64,000 bases of DNA. Source: an uncultured Eubacteriales bacterium (GTDB lineage Bacteria; Bacillota; Clostridia; Oscillospirales; Acutalibacteraceae). Location: positions 1-64,000 of the forward strand of contig ONCP01000006.1 in assembly GCA_900316385.1 (NCBI GenBank), given 5' to 3'. Position 1 is the first letter of the stretch. Each line of letters opens with the position of its first letter. The notes below the pieces were generated by a model that was not told where the DNA came from, made no database searches, and saw only the letters and a program-made list of their open reading frames with translations. Below, piece by piece: positions 53,121-62,900 of this stretch. Position numbers and translations under genes: made by a program.

Positions 53121-53845
53121 CTGTCAGTCACCTTCGAAGCCATTTTGATAGCCATAGCGAGGTCAAGGTCGCCCGTATATATCGCCTTGCCCGTGATCGC
53201 ACCGTAAACGTTGAGCGAATTGAGATTGATGATATCCTTCAGGTTCGACACACCGCCGCTCGCGATTATGTCGCAGCTGACGTTGTGAGCGAGGTCGTCA
53301 AGCTGCTTGAGATTAGGACCCGCAAGGGTGCCGTCCTGATCGATATCGGTGAAAATGATCGTCTTGACTCCGATGCTTTCCATCTGCTTCGCGAGAGTTA
53401 TGTAATTGAGCTCGGATTTATCTGTCCAACCCTCGGCGCATACCATACCGTTTTTGGCGTCGATGCCTACGGCTACACGGTCGTCGTAATTATTGACGGC
53501 ATCAATTACAAAGCCCTGATCCTTTACCGCCGCGGAACCGAGAATAACACGGTCAACTCCGTGCTCCAGATAATACTCAACACGTTTCATATCGCGAATG
53601 CCGCCGCCGACCTCCACCTTGAGATCAACGCTTTTGGCGACGTCTATGATCAGGTCGGAGTTCTTGAGCTTACCGTCCTTGGCGCCGTCGAGGTCAACCA
53701 TATGCATCCATTTTGCGCCCGCCTTGACAAACGATTCGGCAACCTCATAGGGATCCTCGGCGACCTTGCTGACGGTCGAATAATCTCCTTTGAACAAGCG
53801 AACGCAGTTGCCGTCCTTGATATCGATGGCTGGTAAAATAATCAT
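53117..53845 (-). CDS. hisA: ProFAR isomerase
   Basis: A 242-residue TIM barrel: [19 protein letters not shown] at the start, GGGIRD in the first half and [11 protein letters not shown] in the second, the two phosphate-binding loops of HisA. It starts at the last base of hisB; no hisH lies between. Confidence 0.96.
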   Translation of the reverse strand: MIILPAIDIKDGNCVRLFKGDYSTVSKVAEDPYEVAESFVKAGAKWMHMVDLDGAKDGKLKNSDLIIDVAKSVDLKVEVGGGIRDMKRVEYYLEHGVDRVILGSAAVKDQGFVIDAVNNYDDRVAVGIDAKNGMVCAEGWTDKSELNYITLAKQMESIGVKTIIFTDIDQDGTLAGPNLKQLDDLAHNVSCDIIASGGVSNLKDIINLNSLNVYGAITGKAIYTGDLDLAMAIKMASKVTDR

Positions 53846-54423
53846 CAGAGTAATCCTTTCGTAGATAGAGCCTCGCCCGAGCCGTTGTCCTTAACGGCAA
53901 GCCTTACGGCGTGGGCGCACGCCTTATAAATCGCTTCGATAATGTGGTGGGAATTACAGCCGTAAAGCGCCTTTATGTGGAGAGTGAAGCCCGCGTTGAA
54001 GGCGAGAGCGCGCATAAACTCGAGCGTCATCGCAGAGGTATATTCTCCGCATTTCTCCTGAGGGAAATCGGCGTCGAACACAAGAAACGGACGGCCGCTG
54101 ACATCTACCGAAGCAAAGGCAAGAGCCTCATCCATCGGAACATAGAACGATCCGAAGCGCTCGATAGAGCTTTTGTCGCCAAGAGCCTTTGAAAAAGCCT
54201 GACCGAGAACGATCCCCGTATCCTCAACGGTGTGGTGGTCGTCGACCTCAAGGTCGCCGCTGACCTTGACCTTAAGTCCAAAGCCGCCGTGAACGGCGAA
54301 GGCTGTAAGCATATGGTCAAAAAAGCCTATGCCCGTTGAGATCTCGACCTCTCCGCCGTCAAGGCTGAGGCTGAGCTTGATATCGGTTTCTTTGGTTGTG
54401 CGTGTGATTTCCGCTTTTCGCAT
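53845..54423 (-). CDS. hisB: imidazoleglycerol-phosphate dehydratase
   Basis: A 192-residue protein of the monofunctional type without the histidinol phosphatase domain. Metal-binding blocks GFFDHML, DDHHTVEDTGI and NSHHIIEAIYKA are intact. A separate histidinol phosphatase must be encoded elsewhere. Confidence 0.97.
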   Translation of the reverse strand: MRKAEITRTTKETDIKLSLSLDGGEVEISTGIGFFDHMLTAFAVHGGFGLKVKVSGDLEVDDHHTVEDTGIVLGQAFSKALGDKSSIERFGSFYVPMDEALAFASVDVSGRPFLVFDADFPQEKCGEYTSAMTLEFMRALAFNAGFTLHIKALYGCNSHHIIEAIYKACAHAVRLAVKDNGSGEALSTKGLL

Positions 54424-54428
54424 AATTC

Positions 54429-55490
54429 CTACCCTTTATTATAATATTTTTCAATACAGGTTATTACCTTTTCTACCTCGGCTTTCGTTCCCGCGGTGAT
54501 CCTCAGGAAGTCGCCCATAAGTCTGACCGCTATGGAATTGTCCTTCAAAAAGCTCCACAGCTCCTTTGCCGCCGAGGTTTTGATGAATACGAAATTCGTC
54601 TTTGTCGGGTACGGCGAAAAATCGGAGACGTTTTCGCTCACCCTTAATAGATTATTATACAATAACTTTGTGTTTTCAACAATAGTTTTAAGGCGATTTT
54701 TTAAAAATTCCTTGTTTTTATACAGCTCGCAGCCGATAGCCTGCGAAAGAGAGTTGACATTATACGGTGATTTTACCGCGGCGATAGCTCTGGAAACGGT
54801 TTCATTAGCGACCGCGAAGCCGAGCCTGAGCGCCGCCGAACCAAGCGCCTTGGAAGCGGTGCGGAAAACGATCAGGTTGTCATAGCTGTCAACATCGCCG
54901 AGGAAGCTCTCGCTTTCGTCCCAGAAGTCCATATACGCCTCATCAAGCACGACGAGCGCGTTAACGCTTTTGAGCAGTTTTTCACAATCGTTCTTGCTAA
55001 CTCCCTGACCCGTGGGATTGCAGGGGTTGGAGAAGATGACAAGAGCGATATCGTTCTCGTTGACTGTTGCGATCAGCTCGTCGATATCGATATCAAGCCT
55101 TGGGTTTTTGAGATACTTTACGCTTCCGACCTCGCAGACGCTCGCGTAAAACTCGTACATACTGAAATCGGGCGAGGTAACAAGCATTTTGTCTCCCTTT
55201 TTGAGAAAGGCGGTCTCGATCAGAAAAATCAGCTCGTCGGAGCCGTTGCCCACGGTGACGTTCTTGCTGTTTATACCGTAGAAATCAGCGAAGGCTTTTC
55301 TCAAATCGGTACAGCACGGGTCGGGATAACGATTGAACGCAACTGTTTTGAGCGCTTTTTCAGCCATTTCCATAAGCTCTCCCTCGTAGCCGAAGGGACA
55401 TTCGTTGGCGTCAAGGCGAACCTCAAAGGTACCCGAGATCGGCTCGTATGGTATCAGATTCTTTATTTTATCGTTTAATTCGTAAGACAT
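54429..55490 (-). CDS. hisC: histidinol-phosphate aminotransferase
   Basis: A 353-residue class I/II PLP enzyme: LDANECPFGY, NGSDELI, SNPCNPTGQG, VLDEAYMDF and the PLP lysine in RTASKALGSAALRLGF. Two bases after hisD. Confidence 0.94.
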   Translation of the reverse strand: MSYELNDKIKNLIPYEPISGTFEVRLDANECPFGYEGELMEMAEKALKTVAFNRYPDPCCTDLRKAFADFYGINSKNVTVGNGSDELIFLIETAFLKKGDKMLVTSPDFSMYEFYASVCEVGSVKYLKNPRLDIDIDELIATVNENDIALVIFSNPCNPTGQGVSKNDCEKLLKSVNALVVLDEAYMDFWDESESFLGDVDSYDNLIVFRTASKALGSAALRLGFAVANETVSRAIAAVKSPYNVNSLSQAIGCELYKNKEFLKNRLKTIVENTKLLYNNLLRVSENVSDFSPYPTKTNFVFIKTSAAKELWSFLKDNSIAVRLMGDFLRITAGTKAEVEKVITCIEKYYNKG

Positions 55491-55492
55491 TA

Positions 55493-56782
55493 TTATTCCT
55501 CAAATCTTACCTTGATTGAATTGGCGTGAGCCGTCAGACCCTCTACCTCAGCGAAGCGCACGATGTCGGCGCTGTCTGCTCTGAGAGCATCCTCAGTGTA
55601 GTAGATAAAGCTGGATTTTTTCACGAAGCTGTCGACCGAAAGCGGCGAGAAGAAACGCGCTGTGCCGCTTGTCGGCAGGACGTGGTTGGGACCCGCGAAA
55701 TAATCTCCGAGAGGCTCGGGGCTGTAATTCCCGAGGAATACAGAGCCCGCGTTATCAAGCTTTCCGACGTATTCCATCGGATTCTCGCAACAAACCTCAA
55801 GATGCTCGGGAGCGAGCTCATTGGCAAAGTCAACAGCCTGAGCCATATCCGAGCAGACGATGATCGCTCCGTAATTTTCAAGGCTTTCCTCAATTATTTC
55901 CTTACGGCTCAGCGTCTTGACCTGACGCCCGAGCTCCGCGATCACATTCTCGGCGAGCGCGTCGCAATCGGTCAGAAGAATGGAGCTCGCGAGACGGTCG
56001 TGCTCCGCCTGACTCATCAGATCAGCCGCGAGGAACTTCGGGTCGGCGGTTTTGTCCGCAAGAACAAGGATCTCGCTCGGACCCGCTATCATATCGATAT
56101 CAACAACTCCGTAAAGGAGCTTTTTTGCGGTGGCTACAAAGACGTTCCCCGGGCCGACGATTTTATCGACCTTGGGGACCTGCTCGGTGCCGTACGCGAG
56201 AGCCGCGACAGCCTGAGCGCCGCCCATAAGGAAAATGCGGTCAACGCCCGCGATTTTCGCCGCGGCGATTATATCGGGATTCGGCTTGCCGTCCTTTGAG
56301 GGCGGAGTCGTCATAACGATCTCCTTGCAGCCCGCGAGCTTTGCGGGGATCGCGTTCATAAGTACGGACGAGGGGTACGCGGCGGTGCCGCCGGGCACGT
56401 AGAGTCCGACTCTTTCAAGGCCTCTGACGCGCTGACCCATGATAACCCCGTTCTCCTTTGTCGTGAGCCACGACTGCTGAACCTGCCGCTTATGAAAATC
56501 CTCGATGTTCGCGGCCGCTTTTCTCAGCGTTTCAAGATAGTCGCTGTCGCAGGAGGAGATCAGGCTCTCGATTTCGTCGGCGGAAATCTCCACCCTTTCG
56601 GGAGCCTTGCCGTCGAATTTAACCGTGTAGTCATACACTGCCTTGTCGCCGTTCGTTTTTACGTTGTTTATTATTTCGGACACGACCGAGCTTACGTCCT
56701 TCGCGCCTGTATTTGAGCGCTCCTTGAGCGTTTTTATAAATTGGTATTCGTCGCGTCCGTTCGCGATCACTTTAGTTATCAT
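55493..56782 (-). CDS. hisD: histidinol dehydrogenase
   Basis: The last two oxidation steps to histidine. The 429 residues show VPGGTAAYPSSVLMNAIPA, DMIAGPSEILVLAD, MSQAEHD and PNHVLPTSGTARF, with zinc and catalytic residues in place. The start lies 11 bases inside hisG. Confidence 0.97.
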   Translation of the reverse strand: MITKVIANGRDEYQFIKTLKERSNTGAKDVSSVVSEIINNVKTNGDKAVYDYTVKFDGKAPERVEISADEIESLISSCDSDYLETLRKAAANIEDFHKRQVQQSWLTTKENGVIMGQRVRGLERVGLYVPGGTAAYPSSVLMNAIPAKLAGCKEIVMTTPPSKDGKPNPDIIAAAKIAGVDRIFLMGGAQAVAALAYGTEQVPKVDKIVGPGNVFVATAKKLLYGVVDIDMIAGPSEILVLADKTADPKFLAADLMSQAEHDRLASSILLTDCDALAENVIAELGRQVKTLSRKEIIEESLENYGAIIVCSDMAQAVDFANELAPEHLEVCCENPMEYVGKLDNAGSVFLGNYSPEPLGDYFAGPNHVLPTSGTARFFSPLSVDSFVKKSSFIYYTEDALRADSADIVRFAEVEGLTAHANSIKVRFEE

Positions 56783-57410
56783 CAGAAGTCACTGCCTCCA
56801 TTTTGTTTACTAAGTCCTCGATCTCGCGTTTTCTCAGCTTGAGACTCGCGGTGTTTGCGATCAGACGAGCCGATATATCGGTCACATACTCCCTGACCTC
56901 GAGATCGTTGGCGGAGAGAGTCGAGCCTGTCTCCACGATATCGACGATTCCGTCGGCAAGCCCGACAAGGGGCGCGAGCTCGACGGAGCCCTCGATCTTG
57001 ATTACCCTGACGTCCATATTTTTGCCCTGAAAAAAGGCGCGGGTAACGTTGGGGTACTTGGTGGCTACGGTCTTGGCGTTGTAGCCGTGGTAAAAGTCAA
57101 AGCCCTTCTTACACGCAAGCGCGAAGCGGCATTTTCCGAACCCGAGGTCAAGAAGCTCATAGAACGAGGTCCCGTTCTCAAGAATAGTGTCCTTACCCAC
57201 AACTCCGAGATCGCACACTCCGTGCTCAACATATGTAATAACATCGGCAGCCTTGGCGAGGACGACCTCAAACTGTCCGTCGCCGACGCTGAGTATCAGC
57301 TTTCTGCCCTTGTTGTGTATTTCGTCACAGTTATAGCCGAGCTTTTCAAAAAGCTCGACCGTCTTTTTTTCCAGTCTGCCCTTGGTGAGGGCTATTCTTA
57401 ACGGCTGCAT
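56772..57410 (-). CDS. hisG: ATP phosphoribosyltransferase, short form
   Basis: The first, regulated step. The 212-residue short form lacks the C-terminal histidine-binding domain and needs HisZ. Blocks IALTKGRL, GVCDLGVVGKDTI and DGIVDIVETGSTL are clear. It overlaps hisZ by one base and hisD by 11. Confidence 0.96.
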   Translation of the reverse strand: MQPLRIALTKGRLEKKTVELFEKLGYNCDEIHNKGRKLILSVGDGQFEVVLAKAADVITYVEHGVCDLGVVGKDTILENGTSFYELLDLGFGKCRFALACKKGFDFYHGYNAKTVATKYPNVTRAFFQGKNMDVRVIKIEGSVELAPLVGLADGIVDIVETGSTLSANDLEVREYVTDISARLIANTASLKLRKREIEDLVNKMEAVTSDDN

Positions 57411-58573
57411 TACCCTATCACCTCGAACTTCTTGATTTTCAGCCTTTCCGCGAACGCGCGCGCCTCTTTCTCGTCGCTGAGGTCGGAGAACTGTGCCTTT
57501 ACTCCCTGCTTGACGAGCTTTGAGGTGTATTCGATCGCGTCCATGATATCCTCGTCGGTTTTCGCGAAAACGAGCACCTCGGGGATATTCTTTTTCGAGG
57601 TGTATTTGGCTCGCTCTGCGATATGGTTGATGTTTATCGCAAAGCCCGCCGCGCCCATGGCGCAGTCAAAATTATCAAAAATCTTGTCGTATCTTCCGCC
57701 CGAAAGAATGGCATCACCGTAGCCGTGAACATAGCCCGAAAAAACCATCCCGCTGTAATACTCGTTACGCTGGACAAGCCCGAGATCGATGGAAAGCTTG
57801 TCTCCGAGATCAAGACTGAGAAGCGACTTGTACAAGCTCTTGAGATAATCGAGCGCCTCAAGAGCCTTTTCGGATTTGATGATCTTTTCCGCTTTTTCAA
57901 AGACCTCTTCACCGCCAAAGAGGGACGGAAGCCTTCTGATCGCTGTCGCGGTCTCGGATTTGGTCAGCTTGTCGAGAATATCGTTGAGCGCGGAATAGTT
58001 CTTATTCTCGATATATGTTTTTATGATATCCTTTGTTTCGACAGGAGCCTCGAGCTCGTCCGCAAGCGCGTTGAAGAGCATCGAATGACCGATCTCAAGC
58101 CTGAAATCATCGGAAACCGCCTGCATACTCTCGACAGCGGTCGTGATAACCTCAAGGTCGGCGCGCTTGCCCGTTGAACCGATAAGCTCGATACCAAGCT
58201 GCATTATCTCATTGGCTCTGCCCGTAAGACTGGGATTGTTGCGGTAAACCGCCTGATTATAATACAAACGGACGGGGAAAACCTCGTTTTGGAGCCTTGT
58301 TGTCACCATACGCGCGATCGGCAGCGTGGAATCGGGACGCACCACTACGATGTTGCCCGTATTGTCGGTCGTTTTGAACATACTTGCCGCGTCGATCGAG
58401 CCGAGCTCGGTTGAAAACAAATCGTAATACTCCAGCGCGGGCGTTATTACCTGATGAAACTGATGGTTGGAGAACACCCTCTCGATCTTCTTACGGACGT
58501 AGTTGACCGCCGTGCACTCCCTGAAAAGATAGTCCTTGGTACCCTCGGGAGTGATTTTCAAGTTTTTCTTCAT
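57410..58573 (-). CDS. hisZ: ATP phosphoribosyltransferase regulatory subunit
   Basis: A 387-residue protein with a catalytically dead histidyl-tRNA synthetase fold: ITPALEYYDLF, MFKTTDNTGNIVVVRPDSTLP, RVxYN-like VRLYYNQAVYRN and LSGGRYDKIF. With HisG it forms the enzyme and supplies histidine feedback. First gene of the operon. Confidence 0.95.
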   Translation of the reverse strand: MKKNLKITPEGTKDYLFRECTAVNYVRKKIERVFSNHQFHQVITPALEYYDLFSTELGSIDAASMFKTTDNTGNIVVVRPDSTLPIARMVTTRLQNEVFPVRLYYNQAVYRNNPSLTGRANEIMQLGIELIGSTGKRADLEVITTAVESMQAVSDDFRLEIGHSMLFNALADELEAPVETKDIIKTYIENKNYSALNDILDKLTKSETATAIRRLPSLFGGEEVFEKAEKIIKSEKALEALDYLKSLYKSLLSLDLGDKLSIDLGLVQRNEYYSGMVFSGYVHGYGDAILSGGRYDKIFDNFDCAMGAAGFAININHIAERAKYTSKKNIPEVLVFAKTDEDIMDAIEYTSKLVKQGVKAQFSDLSDEKEARAFAERLKIKKFEVIG

Positions 58574-58594
58574 AAAATTACCATTACCTTTACT

Positions 58595-58636
58595 TTAGCG
58601 TGCTAATATGTTAACACATAAAATCGAAAAAGTCAA
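58595..58636 (-). promoter_or_regulatory. histidine operon promoter and candidate operator
   Basis: TTGACT (58631-58636) and TAACAT (58608-58613) with a 17-bp spacer. A perfect inverted repeat TTAGC-AC-GCTAA (58595-58606) lies directly behind the -10, over the expected start of transcription. The leader of about 30 nt is too short for a T-box or an attenuator peptide, so repressor control is more likely. Confidence 0.75.
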
Positions 58637-58637
58637 G

Positions 58638-59945
58638 TCAGCTCTCGCCGTTGTCTTCGGGAGCTTCGTTTCTGAGCTCCTTTTTGACCTGCTCAAAGAT
58701 TTGCTCGGCATTATCGACAGCCTCGTTCTCGGGATCGCCGTGAGACTTGATTATCGGAGCTTTTACGTTAGTAAGGCTGCGCGAGCTGATTACGCTCATA
58801 TTGATCACCTTCTCGGCGTTTTCGCCCTTCATAAGGATACGCTTGCGGGTCTTTCTGCCGATGAGAGTGTAGATCGTCGCGAAGATCGGCGTACCGAGGA
58901 CCATTCCCGGAATACCGAACATCGCGCCCGCGACCATTACCGAAAACAGCGACCAAAAACCGATCAGACCGACCTTTGAGCCGACGATCTTGGGGTTGAT
59001 GATGTTTCCGTCGATCTGCTGGATGATAAAGATGATCACAACGAAAATCAAACAGTCGAGCGGAGAAACGAGCAGTAACAGGAAGGCGCTGGGGATCGCT
59101 CCGATAAATGGCCCGAAGAACGGGATGATATTGCATACGCCGATGATAACGCTGATCAGAGGAGCATAAGGGAGCTGAGCGATCATCATACTGATAAAGC
59201 ACATAACACCGACCAGAGCGGAGTCGAGGATTTTTCCGACGAGAAATTTACCGCATTTCTGATCGGAAACGTTGATGATCTCATAAATAGTCGGGAGCCA
59301 CTTGGTCGGCAAAAACGCCGCTCCGAGACGCTTCAACTGATTGCAGAGGAAGCTTTTGTTCGCAAGCATATAGATCGAAAGAACGAGCGCCATGATCCAG
59401 TTGTAGAAAAAGCCGATAGTGTCCGTAACGGCGCTGAAGAGCTTTCCTACGTTGTTGAAGTCGGCAAGCTTGGAAACGTTCGTAATGATATATTTGTTGA
59501 AGTTATCAAAGAAGGAAACGTCAAAGCCGAAGCGCTCCTTGAGCCACGTCAGAAAATCGCTTGTATAATCCGTGAAGGAATTGACATAGCTCGGGACATT
59601 CTTGACAAGGTATTTTATATTCTCGCTCAACTGAGGTATCAATACGGCGATCAGAATGCCGATACCGCCCAGCACGAGAACGTAGGTCAGAACAAGCGAA
59701 AGCGGCTTATTCACCTTTTGGAACCAGTTTTTCTTAATGCGTCCGAACAGCTTGACATGGAAAAAGCGGTACGGAAAGTTGAGAATGTAGGCGATTCCGA
59801 ACGCGTAAATAAACGGCGTGAGGATAGTCGCAAAGCCGCTGAGAGCCGCGCCGATATAACCCATATTATCCTTTAGGTAAAGGAGAAATACGGCAAAGGT
59901 GATACAAATCAGCCAGCCTGCCAGTTTATTGAACTGTTTCTTCAT
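58638..59945 (-). CDS. AI-2E family transporter (YtvI/PerM type)
   Basis: A 435-residue permease with about seven helices. Family blocks are LIPQLSENIKYLVKNVPSYV, GVCNIIPFFGPFIGAIPSAFL and QQIDGNIINPKIVGSKVG. The substrate is not known; relatives export small molecules or sodium. The last 70 residues are a charged cytoplasmic tail. It follows polC by 23 bp and is probably co-transcribed. Confidence 0.9.
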   Translation of the reverse strand: MKKQFNKLAGWLICITFAVFLLYLKDNMGYIGAALSGFATILTPFIYAFGIAYILNFPYRFFHVKLFGRIKKNWFQKVNKPLSLVLTYVLVLGGIGILIAVLIPQLSENIKYLVKNVPSYVNSFTDYTSDFLTWLKERFGFDVSFFDNFNKYIITNVSKLADFNNVGKLFSAVTDTIGFFYNWIMALVLSIYMLANKSFLCNQLKRLGAAFLPTKWLPTIYEIINVSDQKCGKFLVGKILDSALVGVMCFISMMIAQLPYAPLISVIIGVCNIIPFFGPFIGAIPSAFLLLLVSPLDCLIFVVIIFIIQQIDGNIINPKIVGSKVGLIGFWSLFSVMVAGAMFGIPGMVLGTPIFATIYTLIGRKTRKRILMKGENAEKVINMSVISSRSLTNVKAPIIKSHGDPENEAVDNAEQIFEQVKKELRNEAPEDNGES

Positions 59946-59968
59946 AAAGCACGATCCTTCCTTATGGT

Positions 59969-62900
59969 TTACATCTCAAAGAACGACATCTGAGCGCTTT
60001 CGGGGAGACCCTCCAGAGCGCCGCAGCCGCGCAATGTTTCGATAACAGCCTTTGACGCCTTTGTTTTCATCTGCATATCCTCGACCGATAGGTACTCGCA
60101 CTCGTGACCCGCCTCGGCGAGAGCTACGGCGGCAGCCTCGCCAACGCCGTCGAGAGAACAGAACGGCATACGTATTTTGCCGTCCTCAACAGTGAACATC
60201 TTTGCGTCGGACTTATAGATATCGATCGGAAGGACCTCGATCCCTCTCGCCATCATCTCGTTGACGATCTGGAGCACGCCGAGCTCGGCGTTTTCCTTGG
60301 CGCTGGCTTCATAGCCCTTCTGACGGATATTTTTCATTTTTTCTTTAACGGCTTCTCTTCCCCTCATCACCGTAGCGCCGTCAAAGTTATCGTTACGAAC
60401 GGTGAAGTACGCGGCGTAATACTCGACAGGCTTGTGCACCTTATACCAACCGAGTCTGAGAGCGGCGATCATATACGCCGCCGCGTGAGCCTTGGGGAAC
60501 ATATACTTGATTTTAAGACAGGAATCAACATACCACTGAGGCACGTTGTTCTCCTTGAACGCCTTGTAGTGCTCCTCGTTAAAAAGCTTTGAGGCGTTGC
60601 CCTTACGTGTGATCTCCATAATTTTGAACGCCATACTGGGTTCAAGCCCCTTGTGGAGAAGGTAGGTCATTATCGAGTCACGCGTTCCTATAACGTCGGA
60701 GATCGTGCAGATACCGTCCTTGATGAGCTCCTGAGCGTTTCCGAGCCAAACGTCGGTTCCGTGGGAAAGTCCCGAAATCTGGAGCAGGTCGGAGAAGGTC
60801 TTGGGCTGCGCCTCGATGAGCATTCCTCTGACAAAGCCCGTGCCGCATTCGGGGATCGAAAGCGTGCCTGTCTCGCACTCAATGTCCTCCTCCGTGACTC
60901 CGAGAGCCTTCGGAGAAGTAAACAACGACATTACGTCGGGATCGGACATACTTACGTCCATTACGGGGATTCCCGTGAACATCTCGAGATAATGATAGAT
61001 CGTCGGAACATCGTGTCCGAGCTCGTCGAGCTTGGTTATTGTATCGTGTATTGAATGGAAATCAAAATGAGTGGTGATGTTGTCCGAATTCACATCATTA
61101 GCAGGGTGCTGAACGGGACAGAAATCGTATATCTCGTAGCCCTTCGGAACTACGACCATTCCGCCCGGGTGCTGACCCGTTGTCCGCTTGATATCCGTAC
61201 AGCCGATGGCGAGACGGTTCTCCTCCGCCTTATGGAAGGTTTTTCCGTTTTCCTCGGCAAACTTTCGGACAAATCCGATCGCGGTTTTGTCCGCGACCGT
61301 GGAGATCGTTCCCGCCTTGAATACGTGGTCTCTGCCGAAAAGCTCCTCAGTGTATCTGTGAGCCTTGGACTGATACTCGCCCGAGAAGTTAAGGTCGATA
61401 TCGGGGACCTTGTCGCCCTTGAAGCCGAGGAAGGTTTCAAAGGGTATCTCGTGGCCGTCACGATCCATAGGAGTTCCGCATTCGGGGCAGTCCTTCGGGG
61501 GCATATCAAAGCCCGAGCCGTATTCTCCGTGTTCAAAGAACTCGCTGTGACAGCATTTTGGACATACATAATGCGGACAAAGAGGATTTACCTCTGAAAT
61601 ACCCGACATCGTCGCCACAAAGGACGAGCCTACGCTTCCTCGTGAGCCGACAAGATAGCCGTGCGCTTCACTGTCGGCAACGAGCTTCTGAGCCGTCATA
61701 TAAAGCACGGAATAACCGTAGGTATTTATCGCGTTAAGCTCCTTTTTAAGTCTTGCCTCGACGATCGGCGGAAGCGGATCGCCGTATTTTTTCTTGGTTC
61801 TCTCCCACGTAATATCGTTGAGCTGCTGCTCTGCGCCCTCGATGAAGGGCGGAAAGTTGCCGTCGGGGATAGGCTGGATAAATTCGATACTGTCGGCAAT
61901 CTTGTTGGTGTTCTCAACAACGACCTCGTACGCCTTTTTCTCGCCGAGATATTTGAATTCCTTGAGCATTTCGGCGGTCGTGCGGTAGTAAAGCGGAGCC
62001 TGCTGCATCGCGTCCTTATAGCCCTGACCCGCCTGCAGGATCATTCTGAAATCAGCGTCGGTCGGGTCCATAAAGTGAACGTCGCAGGTCGCGACTACGG
62101 GAATGTTGAGCTCCTCGCCGAGCTTGACGATCTGACAATTGAGGTATTCCAAATCCTTTTCCGATTTGTACATACCCTCGCGCAGCATAAACTCGTTATT
62201 GCCCGTGGGCTGGATCTCGAGGTAATCGTGGAACCGCGCGATCTTGCGAATCTCCTCGGCTGATTTTCCGCCGATAATCGCCCTCATAAGCTGACCCGCC
62301 TCGCACGCGGAGCCTATGAGAAGTCCCTCGCGGTGCTTGACAAGCAGTGATTTCGGGATCCTCGGCTTCTTATAGAAATAGTCGAGGTGGCTTGAGGAAA
62401 TGAGCTTGTAGAGATTCTTCAAGCCCGTTTGATTCTTTACGAGAATTATCTGGTGATAGGTCGGGAGCTTTTTGAAGTCTCCGCCCTTTATTTTTGTGTT
62501 GATCTCGTTCACCGTGAGGATCTTGTAATCCTCCTTGAGACGGCGGCAGAGCTCAACAAAAATTCTGGAGAGCATTTCCGCGTCGTCGCAGGCACGGTGA
62601 TGGTTGAAATCTCCGAGACGAAGATATTTGGCGACCGTGTCGAGCTTTACCTTTTTGAGATCGGTCAAAATCGAACGGCAGATAACTACCGTGTCAATGG
62701 AAACAAGCTTATACTCGACGCCCATATTCTCGCAAGCGACCCTAATAAAGCCCGTATCGAACGGGGCGTTGTGCGCGACGACAACGTCATCGCCGACAAA
62801 GTCGAGAAAGGCTTTTACCGCCTCGCTCTGGGAGGGCGCGCCCTTGACCATCGCGTCGGTTATACCCGTAAGCTCGGTGATCTTGGCGGGAATAGGCATT

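Noticed and set aside
58574..58608. T-box or histidine attenuator before hisZ
   Set aside because: The leader is about 30 nt, with no specifier stem, T-box sequence or run of His codons.
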